In this document: positions 32,995 to 41,534 of the stretch, piece by piece | Position numbering within the stretch: position 1 is the stretch's first letter | Layout of the letters: every line of letters begins with the position of its first letter | NCBI GenBank assembly: GCA_021825445.1 | Contig: JAKAHA010000001.1 | Coordinates: 51,471-115,470, forward strand | Direction of reading: 5' to 3' | From: a bacterium | GTDB lineage: Bacteria > Patescibacteriota > Microgenomatia > UBA1406 > GWC2-37-13 | Length of the DNA stretch: 64,000 nucleotides | The notes under the pieces: generated by a model | What the model saw: only the letters and a program-made list of their open reading frames with translations | The model's database searches: none | Told to the model about the DNA's origin: nothing | Made by a program: the position numbers and the translations under genes

Positions 32995-34281
32995 ATGAAT
33001 AAAGTCAAAAACTGGTTTTTAAAATTATCTTTAATTAAAAAAATAATATTTATTCTGGTGATTTTGGTTGTTGGATATTTTGCAATTTCAAAATTATTTT
33101 TAAATAGAAGTAATAAGATCACTTATCAAACTGAAAAAATTGTTAAAGGTAATTTGATTGTTACTGTGACTGGTTCGGGGACAGTTGCCTCAACTAACAG
33201 CAGTAATATCACGACAAGTGCTACTGGAGTTGTTAAAAATATTTATATCAAGGACGGTGACGTTGTCAAAACAGGTGATAAAATTGCTGAGCTTGAACTT
33301 GATCTTGAAGGTCAACAAAAATCTTCACAAGCTTGGGGCTCATATCAATCGGCAAAAAATTCTCTACAAACTGCCAAAGACAATCTTTATTCTGTCCAAT
33401 CAGATTTATTTACCAAATGGCAAAGTCATTTTGATCTCGCAACGAGTAGCACGTATGAAAATAGTGACAAGACACCAAATATTCCCGAACGTCAATCACA
33501 AACGGAATATAGAATTTCAGAAGACAATTGGTTACTATCTGAGGCAAAATATAAAGCCCAGCAAAAAGTTATTGAACAAGCACAGTCGTCTCTTAATACC
33601 GCTTGGTTTGCTTATCAACAGGCTTCACCAATTATTTATGCTCCAATTTCAGGAACTGTCTCAGGGCTTTCTTTGCAAATTGGGACAGTAATTAATTCCC
33701 AGTCCATAAATAATACTTCGGCAACGACGAATAAAATAGCCAATATTAAGACTGATGCTTTGCCAACTTTATCGATTAATTTAACTGAAATTGATGTTCC
33801 AAAAATAAAAATTGGAGACAAAGCAACAATCACTTTCGATGCCTTTGTCGACAAAACCTTTACCGGAAAAGTAATTTCCATCGATACAGTTGGATCAGTA
33901 ACATCAGGTGTCACAAACTATCCGACAGTAATTTTACTTGATACAAAATCAAACGCAATTTTACCTAATATGGGGGTTTCAGCAAATATTATCACGAATA
34001 CTAAAGATGATATTTTACTTGTATCATCGTCTGCAATAAAAACAGATAGTAATGGAGTAAATTATGTTCAAGTTATGAAAAATGGAAACCCTATTAATCA
34101 AAATGTAGAAATTGGATTATCTTCAGATAGTCAGACAGAAATAATCTCAGGATTAAGAGAAGGAGATATAGTAGTTATTTCGACAACTCAAGCGACTAGT
34201 ACTACTCAACAAACTCAGTCAGTTTTCGGAGGTATTGGAGGTCGTACCGGAGGAGGCAATGTTCGAATTCAGGGAAGATAA
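32995..34281 (+). CDS. MacA/HlyD-type efflux periplasmic-adaptor-like subunit
   Basis: 428 aa. N-terminal anchor (about 13-35), a lipoyl-like half motif GVVKNIYIKDGDVVKTGDKIAEL (near 80), a coiled-coil hairpin with Gln-rich helices, a second half motif IYAPISGTVSGLSLQIGTVI, then beta-barrel and membrane-proximal domains. It ends in a Gly/Arg-rich tail. It works with the following ABC ATPase and permease. Without an outer membrane, such adaptors may serve Gram-positive-like export (inference). Confidence 0.9.
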   Translation: MNKVKNWFLKLSLIKKIIFILVILVVGYFAISKLFLNRSNKITYQTEKIVKGNLIVTVTGSGTVASTNSSNITTSATGVVKNIYIKDGDVVKTGDKIAELELDLEGQQKSSQAWGSYQSAKNSLQTAKDNLYSVQSDLFTKWQSHFDLATSSTYENSDKTPNIPERQSQTEYRISEDNWLLSEAKYKAQQKVIEQAQSSLNTAWFAYQQASPIIYAPISGTVSGLSLQIGTVINSQSINNTSATTNKIANIKTDALPTLSINLTEIDVPKIKIGDKATITFDAFVDKTFTGKVISIDTVGSVTSGVTNYPTVILLDTKSNAILPNMGVSANIITNTKDDILLVSSSAIKTDSNGVNYVQVMKNGNPINQNVEIGLSSDSQTEIISGLREGDIVVISTTQATSTTQQTQSVFGGIGGRTGGGNVRIQGR

Positions 34282-34282
34282 T

Positions 34283-34957
34283 ATGATAAAAGTATTAAAA
34301 CAAACAAAAATTTATAGTGTTGGAGAAGTTCAAACAATTGCACTAGATAATATTTCTTTTGAAATTAAAAAAGGGGAATATGTGGCGATTATGGGACCAT
34401 CGGGATCCGGAAAATCAACCCTGATGCATATATTGGGAATATTAGATATGCCTACCCGTGGAGAATATTTTTTAGACGGACAAAGAGTTAGCCAACTAAC
34501 TGAGGATGAATCGGCAGACATTCGAAATAAAAAAATTGGTTTTATTTTTCAAGCATTTAATTTACTTCCTCGAACGACCGCGATACAAAACGTAATGTTA
34601 CCGATGCGTTATGCAAATGTTCCAATAGCTAAAAGATTTGAAAAAGCAAAAAAATTTTTAGAAATAGTTGGACTCGAAAATCGCCTTGATCATAATTCAA
34701 ATCAGTTGTCTGGTGGACAACAACAGAGAGTCGCAATTGCCCGTGGTCTGGCGATGGATCCGGCAATACTACTTGCAGATGAGCCAACCGGAAATATTGC
34801 CAGTGCACAAGCTGAGGAAGTGATGAATATATTTACAAAATTAAATAAAGAAGGACACACAATAATAATGATTACTCACGAACCAGACATTGCTTCTCAC
34901 GCCAAAAGGATAATACATATTAGAGATGGAAGAATTGAGAAAGACGAAAAATTATGA
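34283..34957 (+). CDS. MacB/LolD-type ABC transporter ATP-binding protein
   Basis: 224 aa from the ATG at 34283, 1 nt after the adaptor stop and preceded by GGGAAG. The ORF-track start inside the adaptor is rejected. Walker A GPSGSGKST, Q-loop FQAFNL, signature LSGGQQQRVAIARG, Walker B ILLADEPTGN and H-loop ITHE are present. The D-loop after the Walker B reads IASAQ instead of the usual LDS, an unusual loss of the Asp. Confidence 0.94.
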   Translation: MIKVLKQTKIYSVGEVQTIALDNISFEIKKGEYVAIMGPSGSGKSTLMHILGILDMPTRGEYFLDGQRVSQLTEDESADIRNKKIGFIFQAFNLLPRTTAIQNVMLPMRYANVPIAKRFEKAKKFLEIVGLENRLDHNSNQLSGGQQQRVAIARGLAMDPAILLADEPTGNIASAQAEEVMNIFTKLNKEGHTIIMITHEPDIASHAKRIIHIRDGRIEKDEKL

Positions 34958-36177
34958 ATGATTTAATTGAAACCATTATCGAAAGTTTTCAAACCCTAAC
35001 TTTAAATAAAATGAGAACAGGACTCGCAATCCTTGGAATAGTTATTGGTATTGGCAGCGTCATCACCCTTATTTCACTTGGTCAAGGAAGCACTCAAACA
35101 ATTGAAAATCAAATTCAATCTCTTGGAAGTAATTTGCTTACAGTCAGCCCCTCTCGTCAAAATGATCGAGGGATAGCAGGTCAATCGGGAGGGGGAAATA
35201 GCCTCACAATCACAGACGCAAAAGCAATTGAAAGCAAATTACCAAAAACTTTAATAAATAAAGTTTCTCCAGAATTTTCTAGTCGTAGCCAAGTAGTTGC
35301 TGGTCGAAACAATACAAATGTTTCGGTAATTGGAGTTTATCCGACTTACGGGGAAATCAGAAAGATCACGATGGATAAGGGAGTTTTTATTAGTAGTCAC
35401 GATGTTTTATCAATGACAAAAGTTGCCGTTATTGGTCCTACAACAGCAACAGATTTATTTGGAGAAATAAACCCAATTGGAAAAACAATTAAAGTTGGTA
35501 GTCAAACGCTAAAAGTAATTGGAGTAACTACATCAAAAGGAGGGACAGGTTTTAATAATCCAGACGACATGGTTTATGTTCCATTATCAACAGCCCAAAA
35601 GCAAATATTTGGGAGAGATAATTTATCAAGTATCGCGGTTGAAGCCACATCAAAAGAGGTAATGATTCAAGCACAAGATGCAATTGGATATCTACTGCTT
35701 AAAGAACATAAATTAAATATACCGACTGACGCAGATTTTACAATCATGTCACAAAACGATTTATTAAATACAGTTTCTCAGGTGACTGGAACTTTAACAA
35801 CACTTCTTGGAGGAATTGCGGCAATTTCACTTTTGGTTGGAGGAATTGGAATTATGAATATAATGCTCGTGACGGTTACTGAAAGAACTCGTGAAATTGG
35901 ACTTCGAAAAGCACTAGGTGCCAAAAAGAAAACTATTATTGCTCAATTTTTGATTGAATCAATTTTATTGACTTTTACAGGAGGAGTTTTTGGAATGGTT
36001 TTTGGAATTTTGGCATCTTTGATAATTTCAAAGATCATGAATATTGCATCAGTTATTTCAATTTCATCAATATTACTTGCAATTGGAGTTTCAAGTTTAA
36101 TTGGGATAGTTTTTGGATTATATCCAGCCCGCAAAGCCGCAAATTTACAACCGATTGAAGCATTAAGGTATGAATAA
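34954..36177 (+). CDS. MacB-like ABC transporter permease (FtsX/MacB core domain)
   Basis: 407 aa. TM1 with the MacB-type motif MRTGLAILGIVIGIGSVITLISLG, a large extracytoplasmic domain (about 50-280), and three C-terminal helices with GIGIMNIMLVTVTERTREIGLRKALGA. The start overlaps the ATPase stop by 4 nt (ATGA), implying coupled translation. Together with the adaptor it forms a MacAB-like exporter or mechanotransmission system. The substrate is unknown. Confidence 0.94.
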   Translation: MNDLIETIIESFQTLTLNKMRTGLAILGIVIGIGSVITLISLGQGSTQTIENQIQSLGSNLLTVSPSRQNDRGIAGQSGGGNSLTITDAKAIESKLPKTLINKVSPEFSSRSQVVAGRNNTNVSVIGVYPTYGEIRKITMDKGVFISSHDVLSMTKVAVIGPTTATDLFGEINPIGKTIKVGSQTLKVIGVTTSKGGTGFNNPDDMVYVPLSTAQKQIFGRDNLSSIAVEATSKEVMIQAQDAIGYLLLKEHKLNIPTDADFTIMSQNDLLNTVSQVTGTLTTLLGGIAAISLLVGGIGIMNIMLVTVTERTREIGLRKALGAKKKTIIAQFLIESILLTFTGGVFGMVFGILASLIISKIMNIASVISISSILLAIGVSSLIGIVFGLYPARKAANLQPIEALRYE

Positions 36178-36323
36178 ATTTAATACTATCAATACTACAA
36201 ATAAACAAATACTATCAATAAATGAAAAACAAAATAATCAAATGATTTAATTATTTGTTTATTTGATTATTTATTTGTCGGATTTGTCGGATTTATAGTA
36301 TTTGTAGTATTAATTTCAAAGAA
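36178..36323. repeat. AT-rich inverted-repeat spacer
   Basis: TAATACTATCAATACTACAAATA near the left end and TTATAGTATTTGTAGTATTA near the right end are inverted copies. Between them AAATAATCAAAT and ATTTGATTATTT pair. The whole 146 bp could fold into a long AT-rich cruciform. No gene is seen. Confidence 0.5.
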
Positions 36324-36341
36324 AAGGAGGTGAATACCTAT

Positions 36342-36749
36342 ATGAAGAATAATTACTTAATGACAACAGTATTAGTTATTGTTTTTGCCGGAATTGGATT
36401 TTATGGTGGAATTAAATATCAACAAAGCCAAAAAATTAATTTTTCGTCCTTGAGAAATGGAAGAACGGGAACAGGAGCGCCGCGAGGAGGATTTCGACCA
36501 GTGGCTGGAGAAATAATTTCTGCCGATGATAAATCAATCACGGTTAAAATGCAAGATGACAGCAGTAAGATTATTTTATTAAATGCAAAAACCATTATTA
36601 ACAAAGCCCAAACAGTCGATAAAACAGAATTAAAAGTAGGGGAAAGAGTCTCAGTTTTTGGAAGCGAAAATACTGATGGGTCAGTCACCGCTCAAAACGT
36701 CCAGTTAAATCCGGTCGAAAGGATGGGTGGGGTACGACCATCAAAATAA
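36342..36749 (+). CDS. Membrane-anchored DUF5666-like protein
   Basis: 135 aa from the ATG at 36342, preceded by AAAGGAGG, the clearest plus-strand Shine-Dalgarno here. The ORF-track GTG start overlaps the Shine-Dalgarno and is rejected. One N-terminal helix (YLMTTVLVIVFAGIGFYGGIKY) precedes an OB-like beta domain (GEIISADDKSITVKMQDDSSKIILL...LKVGERVSVFGSENTDGSVTAQNVQL). This matches DUF5666 in pattern. It lies behind the MacAB-like genes, so it could be a functional partner. Confidence 0.75.
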   Translation: MKNNYLMTTVLVIVFAGIGFYGGIKYQQSQKINFSSLRNGRTGTGAPRGGFRPVAGEIISADDKSITVKMQDDSSKIILLNAKTIINKAQTVDKTELKVGERVSVFGSENTDGSVTAQNVQLNPVERMGGVRPSK

Positions 36750-36808
36750 TTATTTATTGATATGGTATATCATTAAAAAAATGCTTTCTTAACAATCTAA
36801 TATTGTGG

Positions 36809-36856
36809 TTTTGTAGGTTATAAACGATTGACATGAATACTTCATTATATTAATAC
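36809..36856 (+). promoter_or_regulatory. Conserved promoter module, copy B
   Basis: TTTTGTAGGTTATAA-A-CGATTGAC (36809-36832) ends in a TTGACA -35 (36828-36833). A 17-nt spacer precedes TAATAC (36851-36856). The TrpR-like ATG is at 36865, so transcription should start at the ATG. The operator palindrome overlaps spacer, -10 and start. Confidence 0.7.
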
Positions 36857-36866
36857 AATGAAGTAT
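36837..36866. promoter_or_regulatory. Palindromic operator over the TrpR-like gene start
   Basis: ATACTTCATT (36837-36846) and AATGAAGTAT (36857-36866) are perfect 10-bp inverted complements spanning the -10 and ending at the start codon. A near-identical palindrome (37306-37331) follows the gene's stop. Autorepression by the encoded TrpR-like protein is the simple reading. Confidence 0.7.
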
Positions 36867-37302
36867 GGTAAGAAATTCACGCTTTGTTCTTTCTGACGAT
36901 CTTTTGAAAAAATTATTTGATTTATTTTTTGAAATAGTGGGAAATATTACATCAAAAGATGAATTTAAAAAAATATTTACAGATCTTTTAACTCCAGCAG
37001 AAAGAATAATGTTGGCCAAAAGAGTAGCGATCGTTTATTTATTATTAAAAAAAGTCGAATATTATAATATCTGCCAACGTATAAAAGTTTCACAAGCGAC
37101 AGTAGCGAGATATTCTCTTCTTATGGAAAAAAGTGAAGGAATTGTTCCTGCTTTTAAACAAATTGTTCAAAATGATAAAGTAAAAATTTTCCTTGAAGAA
37201 ACGTTTAATAATATCTTTGCTCCTGGTAAGATTGGAGTTAATTGGAAAATCGCCTGGGAGAATAAAAACAACCTTGAAAAAAAGAAAACTTTTGGAATAT
37301 AA
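36865..37302 (+). CDS. TrpR/YerC-like transcriptional regulator
   Basis: 145 aa. Core LLTPAERIMLAKRVAIVYLLLKKVEYYNICQRIKVSQATVARYS (about residues 48-92) matches the TrpR-superfamily helix-turn-helix as in YerC/YecD. YerC-like proteins have no firmly known ligand in most species. The gene begins at its predicted transcription start (leaderless) and is bracketed by two ACTTCATT/AATGAAGT palindromes. Regulation of its own gene and perhaps the downstream MBL/ALS/ALDH genes is inferred. Confidence 0.85.
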   Translation: MVRNSRFVLSDDLLKKLFDLFFEIVGNITSKDEFKKIFTDLLTPAERIMLAKRVAIVYLLLKKVEYYNICQRIKVSQATVARYSLLMEKSEGIVPAFKQIVQNDKVKIFLEETFNNIFAPGKIGVNWKIAWENKNNLEKKKTFGI

Positions 37303-37305
37303 CCC

Positions 37306-37331
37306 ACTTCATTATAATATTATAATGAAGT
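37306..37331. promoter_or_regulatory. 26-bp perfect palindrome after the TrpR-like gene
   Basis: ACTTCATTATAAT followed by ATTATAATGAAGT is perfectly symmetrical and shares the ACTTCATT..AATGAAGT arms of the operator at 36837. It lies 4 nt after the stop codon. It has no T-run in either direction, so an operator is likelier than a terminator. Confidence 0.6.
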
Positions 37332-37355
37332 ATTTGAGGCTAAAAAATATTTAAT

Positions 37356-38213
37356 TTATATTTTAAAAATTAATTTTCCGTCTTTTTTTACAATATATCC
37401 TCCGACGGGATTTGGAAAATGAGATCCAAGTAGGAGAGTTCCTGAATCAACCAAAGTTGAAAGAATTTTTTTTCTTGTTTCAAGGGCTTGATCAGAATAA
37501 GTGTCTACCGTATTTCCCCATTCAGGTTTTTCAACCTGGCATGGGTGGTAAATAAAATCACCAGAGATTAAAGCATTTTTGCCTTGCGATTGAATTTGAA
37601 CACTTACGTGATGAGGAGTGTGACCAGGCGTTTGGATAAGACTTATATTTTCATCAAATTTATAATCATCTTTAACCAATTCAGCCAAACCAGTGTCAAT
37701 AATTGGTTGTACAGAATCTTCGATTCCTAGCAAATCATCTACTAACTCTTTTTTTGGTTTACTTTTCCAATACTCATATTCTTTTTTTGAAAAAATATAT
37801 TTTGCATTTGGAAACGTTGGTATCCACTTTTGATTAATCAAAGTAGTGTTCCAACCTACATGGTCAAAATGCAGATGAGTACAAACAACATAATCAATAT
37901 TTGATGGAGTTATTCCAAATTCATTTAATTTTTCAATAAATTTTATTTTGAGATTCCCCCATTCTGTCATACTGGGTCGATTTTTATCATTTCCATTACA
38001 TGTATCAACTAATATGTATTTTTCGTTAGATTTAATCAAAAAACTTTGTACTAATGCTTTAAGAATTCCATTTTTATCAGCATAATTTGGAATAAGCCAA
38101 TTCATTTTTTTAACATTTTCAGGACTCGCATCTGGTATTATACTTTGAATAATTTTTCCTGCCTCAAGTTCTACTATTTGAAAAATTTCTACATCTCCAA
38201 CAATCCATTTCAT
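37356..38213 (-). CDS. Metallo-beta-lactamase-fold hydrolase
   Basis: 285 aa from the ATG at 38213. The track start five codons upstream overlaps the -10. Zinc motif THLHFDHVGW near residue 115, then GHTPHH, SGDFIYHP and a final GSHFP histidine. The layout (LVDTCNGND early, HxHxDH late) resembles AHL-lactonase-like/quinoprotein-relay members, but the substrate is unknown. A TATAAT (38220-38225, minus strand) ends 6 nt before the ATG, so it is leaderless. Confidence 0.85.
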   Translation of the reverse strand: MKWIVGDVEIFQIVELEAGKIIQSIIPDASPENVKKMNWLIPNYADKNGILKALVQSFLIKSNEKYILVDTCNGNDKNRPSMTEWGNLKIKFIEKLNEFGITPSNIDYVVCTHLHFDHVGWNTTLINQKWIPTFPNAKYIFSKKEYEYWKSKPKKELVDDLLGIEDSVQPIIDTGLAELVKDDYKFDENISLIQTPGHTPHHVSVQIQSQGKNALISGDFIYHPCQVEKPEWGNTVDTYSDQALETRKKILSTLVDSGTLLLGSHFPNPVGGYIVKKDGKLIFKI

Positions 38214-38219
38214 AAAGGA

Positions 38220-38225
38220 ATTATA
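38220..38225 (-). promoter_or_regulatory. -10 box of the MBL hydrolase gene
   Basis: TATAAT on the minus strand, 6 nt before the ATG at 38213. The expected -35 position reads AACTGA, a poor match. The divergent gap to the ALS-like gene is only ~70 bp. Confidence 0.5.
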
Positions 38226-38284
38226 CAAAATTTATATATTTTTCAGTTGTAAATTTGACGGAAAGATACTACTATATTAATCCA

Positions 38285-39928
38285 ATGAATAGCTCAGAAT
38301 TATTTGTCAAATGTTTGGAGAGTGAAGGAGTTAAATATATTTTCGGCGTACCTGGCGAGGAAAATTTACAACTTCTTCAGGCGATCAAAAATTCTTCAAT
38401 TGAATTTATCGTTACCCGCCACGAACAAGCCGCTGGTTTTATCGCGGCAACCATCGGAAGATTAACAGGAATTCCCGGAGTTTGCCTATCAACTCTTGGA
38501 CCAGGAGCCACCAATTTGGTGACAAGTGCCGCCTATGCCCAACTTGGAGGAATGCCGGCTCTATTTATCACCGGTCAAAAACCAATAAAAAAAAGTAAAC
38601 AGGGAAATTTCCAGATAATAAACACCGTTGAAATGTTTAAACCAATTACCAAATCAACAAAGCAAATTATTAATGGGGAAATGATCCCAATGATGGTACG
38701 CGAAGCATTCAGACTTGCAAAAGTTGAGCGACCTGGGGCTGTTCATTTAGAACTTCCAGAAGATGTTGCTGAAGAAAAAGTAATTGGAGTTCCACTAGTA
38801 AATAATCATACCAGACGACCAGTTGCGGAAGCTAAGGCAATAAAAAAAGCAGTAGAGTTAATCGAAAAATCTAAAAGTCCATTAGTTTTAATTGGTGCCG
38901 GAGCCAATCGCAAAAGAACTTCACAAGTTTTGACTGAATTTATTGAAAAAACTGGAATTCCTTTTTTTACTACCCAAATGGGTAAGGGGGTGGTGACGGA
39001 AAAACATTTGCAATATTTGGGAACTGCGGCACTTTCTGAAAACGACTATATTCATTGTGCCATAAATAAAGCAGACCTAATTATTAACGTCGGTCACGAT
39101 ACTCTCGAAAAGCCACCTTTTATCATGGAAAGATCAGATAAAAGAAGTGTAATTCATATTAATTTTTTCCCGGCGATAGTTGATCAGATATATTTTCCTC
39201 AACACGAAGTCGTTGGAGATATCGCAAATACCATCTCTCAAATGGGTAATTTTATTAGTAAACAAAAACAATGGGATTTTTCATATTTTTATAAAATGCA
39301 AAAATATTTAAATTCTCATTTTCAGTTAAATACAAAAAAAGATCGATTTCCTTATACTCCTCAACAAATAGTTAAAGTTATAAGACAAAATATGAGTGAG
39401 GATGATATTGTCACATTGGATAATGGAATGTATAAAATTTGGTTTGCTCGAAATTACCATACCTTAAAACAAAATACTTTGCTTTTAGATAATGCTTTGG
39501 CCAGCATGGGAGCAGGACTACCGTCGGCGATGGCTGCCAAAATTGTTTTTCCGGAAAAAAAAGTTATGGCAATCTGCGGTGATGGTGGATTTTTAATGAA
39601 CTCTCAGGAACTGGAGACAGCAAATAGACTCAAATTAAATTTGATAATAATTCTTTTGAGAGATAATAGTTTTGGAATGATTAAATGGAAGCAAAAGACG
39701 ATGGGTCTAGATGATTTCGCCCTTAATTTTGGAAATCCCGATTTTGTAACACTTGCCAAATCTTATGGAGCTCATGGTTATCGAGTTGAGAAAAATGGCG
39801 ACCTGGAAAAATATCTGAAAGAAATCGCAGACAAAAAAGGAGTTCACTTAATTGAAGTTCCAATTGATTATTCTGACGACTATAGAATTTTGGTAAAAGA
39901 ATTACAAAAGAAGACCTGTTTACTTTAA
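38285..39928 (+). CDS. Acetolactate synthase-like TPP-dependent enzyme
   Basis: 547 aa from ATG 38285; the ORF-track TTG start is upstream and rejected. Three-domain TPP-enzyme: catalytic Glu in RHEQAAGFIAATIGRLTG near residue 47, TLGPGATNLVTSAAYAQ, central FAD-like domain LVLIGAGANRK, and TPP/Mg motif GDGGFLMNSQELETA near 440. It resembles catabolic acetolactate synthase (AlsS). No ilvN-like regulatory subunit is present. Related carboligases of other substrates are possible. The following ALDH starts 18 nt later, so the two are likely one unit. Confidence 0.88.
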   Translation: MNSSELFVKCLESEGVKYIFGVPGEENLQLLQAIKNSSIEFIVTRHEQAAGFIAATIGRLTGIPGVCLSTLGPGATNLVTSAAYAQLGGMPALFITGQKPIKKSKQGNFQIINTVEMFKPITKSTKQIINGEMIPMMVREAFRLAKVERPGAVHLELPEDVAEEKVIGVPLVNNHTRRPVAEAKAIKKAVELIEKSKSPLVLIGAGANRKRTSQVLTEFIEKTGIPFFTTQMGKGVVTEKHLQYLGTAALSENDYIHCAINKADLIINVGHDTLEKPPFIMERSDKRSVIHINFFPAIVDQIYFPQHEVVGDIANTISQMGNFISKQKQWDFSYFYKMQKYLNSHFQLNTKKDRFPYTPQQIVKVIRQNMSEDDIVTLDNGMYKIWFARNYHTLKQNTLLLDNALASMGAGLPSAMAAKIVFPEKKVMAICGDGGFLMNSQELETANRLKLNLIIILLRDNSFGMIKWKQKTMGLDDFALNFGNPDFVTLAKSYGAHGYRVEKNGDLEKYLKEIADKKGVHLIEVPIDYSDDYRILVKELQKKTCLL

Positions 39929-39948
39929 AGCGTGAAATTGAATTTTAT
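39927..39948 (+). repeat. Solo left end of the 87-bp MITE-like element
   Basis: AAAGCGTGAAATTGAATTTTAT matches the left terminus of the 15830/52048 elements at about 19 of 22 positions. It spans the ALS stop and the ALDH start codon, so the relic may supply the ALDH initiation region. Confidence 0.5.
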
Positions 39949-41293
39949 GAAAAAATTATTTTCTATAAATCCGGCGACCGAAGAAATTTTGGGAGAATTT
40001 CCAATTCTAACGATAAATGAATTAGAAGAAAAAATTAATTTAGGACATGAGACTTTTAAAAAATGGAGAAAGGTTTCTTTTGCAGAAAAAAAAGATTTAA
40101 TGAAAAAAGTAGCACAAATATTATTACGGGAAAAAGAAAAATTTGCTAAAACCATAACGCTTGAGATGGGAAAAATGATAGGTGAAAGTTTGGCTGAAGT
40201 TGAAAAATGTGCGACTCTTTGTGAATTTCTTGCCAATAATTCCGAGTCCATCATGAAGGAAGAATCAACAAAAACCAAAGCTCAAAAATCATATATTTGC
40301 TTTGAACCTTTAGGGATTATATTTGCGATCATGCCTTGGAATTATCCTTTTTGGCAGGTTTTTCGAGCAGCCGTCCCAGCTTTGATGGTGGGTAATACAA
40401 TGTTGCTCAAGCATGCTTCAAACGTCCCTCAGACTTCGCAATTAATTGAAAAAATATTTATTGACGCAGGTTTTCCAAAAGGAGCTTTTCAAAATTTATT
40501 AATTGATTCTTCAATGACGAGCCAAGTCATTAATAATTTATATGTACGTGGAGTGACGCTCACCGGTAGTGAAAAAGCAGGGTCAATCGTTGCTTCAATG
40601 GCGGGCAAAGCAATCAAAAAATCAATATTGGAGTTGGGAGGAAGTGATCCTTTTATAGTCCTCGACGATGCCGATATAAAAAAAGCCGTTCTTACCGCAA
40701 CTTCAGCACGATTGAGTGTTTCGGGTCAAGTATGTATATCTGCAAAACGATTCATCCTCCAAAAAAAAATAGCTCAACAATTTATTAAAGAACTAACAAA
40801 AAATTTTAAAGGAATAAAGGTGGGGGATATAGGACCGCTTTCAAGTAAAAAAATTTTGGAAACAATTGAAAATCAAGTAGATATTTCCGTCAAAATGGGG
40901 GCAAAAATTATCATTGGGGGCAAAAGAACTCCAGGTAAAGGATATTTTTATCCACCAACAATTATGACTAACGTTACCAAAAAAATGCCACTTTATTTTG
41001 AAGAAACTTTTGGACCAGTTGCCACAATTTTTATCGTTGAAAACGATATTGAGGCGATCAAAATCGCCAATGATACAAAGTTTGGACTAGGTGCATCAGT
41101 CTGGACTAAAGATTTAAAAAGGGCAAAAAAATTTATTGAAGAAATTGAATCGGGAATGGTTTTTGTAAATTCCAAAGTTGTTTCAAATATTAATCTTCCA
41201 TTTGGAGGTACCAAAATGTCAGGATATGGAAGGGAACTATCTTCATACGGTCTTAAAGAGTTTGTCAATATTAAGACAGTTTTTATCGAATGA
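39947..41293 (+). CDS. Aldehyde dehydrogenase (succinate-semialdehyde type)
   Basis: 448 aa from ATG 39947. NAD(P)+-dependent oxidation of an aldehyde to an acid. MPWNYPFWQ near residue 127, nucleotide-binding TLTGSEKAGSIVA, general-base Glu in LELGGSDPFIV (near 238), nucleophile Cys in SGQVCISAKRF (near 272) and EETFGPVA. Overall most like GabD/YneI-type succinate-semialdehyde dehydrogenases, but the substrate is uncertain. The C-terminus overlaps the convergent GIY-YIG gene by 51 bp. Confidence 0.88.
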   Translation: MKKLFSINPATEEILGEFPILTINELEEKINLGHETFKKWRKVSFAEKKDLMKKVAQILLREKEKFAKTITLEMGKMIGESLAEVEKCATLCEFLANNSESIMKEESTKTKAQKSYICFEPLGIIFAIMPWNYPFWQVFRAAVPALMVGNTMLLKHASNVPQTSQLIEKIFIDAGFPKGAFQNLLIDSSMTSQVINNLYVRGVTLTGSEKAGSIVASMAGKAIKKSILELGGSDPFIVLDDADIKKAVLTATSARLSVSGQVCISAKRFILQKKIAQQFIKELTKNFKGIKVGDIGPLSSKKILETIENQVDISVKMGAKIIIGGKRTPGKGYFYPPTIMTNVTKKMPLYFEETFGPVATIFIVENDIEAIKIANDTKFGLGASVWTKDLKRAKKFIEEIESGMVFVNSKVVSNINLPFGGTKMSGYGRELSSYGLKEFVNIKTVFIE

Positions 41294-41530
41294 TAAAAGT
41301 AGTATTTCTTTTTTTTCTTTAACCATCTTTTTTATTTCAAATTCTCTTTTTAAAACCTCACTAACAGTTTTATATTTTTCAAGATAAACTAATTTTACTG
41401 GTCTTCGGACGCGAGTATATTTTGTTTTGGAATTATTACTATTGTGTTCTTTAATTCTTTTTATGAGATTTTTTGTTTGCCCACAGTAAAGTGAATTATC
41501 AGAGCATCTGAGAAGATAGATATAAAACAT
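41243..41530 (-). CDS. GIY-YIG domain protein (UPF0213/YhbQ-like)
   Basis: 95 aa single GIY-YIG domain: MFYIYLLRCSDNSLYCGQTKNLIKRIKEHN (metal/Tyr motifs, catalytic Arg). A basic helix YLEKYKTVSEVLKREFEIKKM follows, as in YhbQ proteins. Its last 17 codons overlap the convergent ALDH gene. Role unknown; family members are small nuclease-like proteins. Confidence 0.88.
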   Translation of the reverse strand: MFYIYLLRCSDNSLYCGQTKNLIKRIKEHNSNNSKTKYTRVRRPVKLVYLEKYKTVSEVLKREFEIKKMVKEKKEILLLSFDKNCLNIDKLFKTV

Positions 41531-41534
41531 AATG

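Noticed and set aside
33185-33691. 168-aa plus-strand ORF in another frame of the MacA-like adaptor
   Set aside because: Frame-shifted shadow of a well-supported gene. The protein composition is not coherent.
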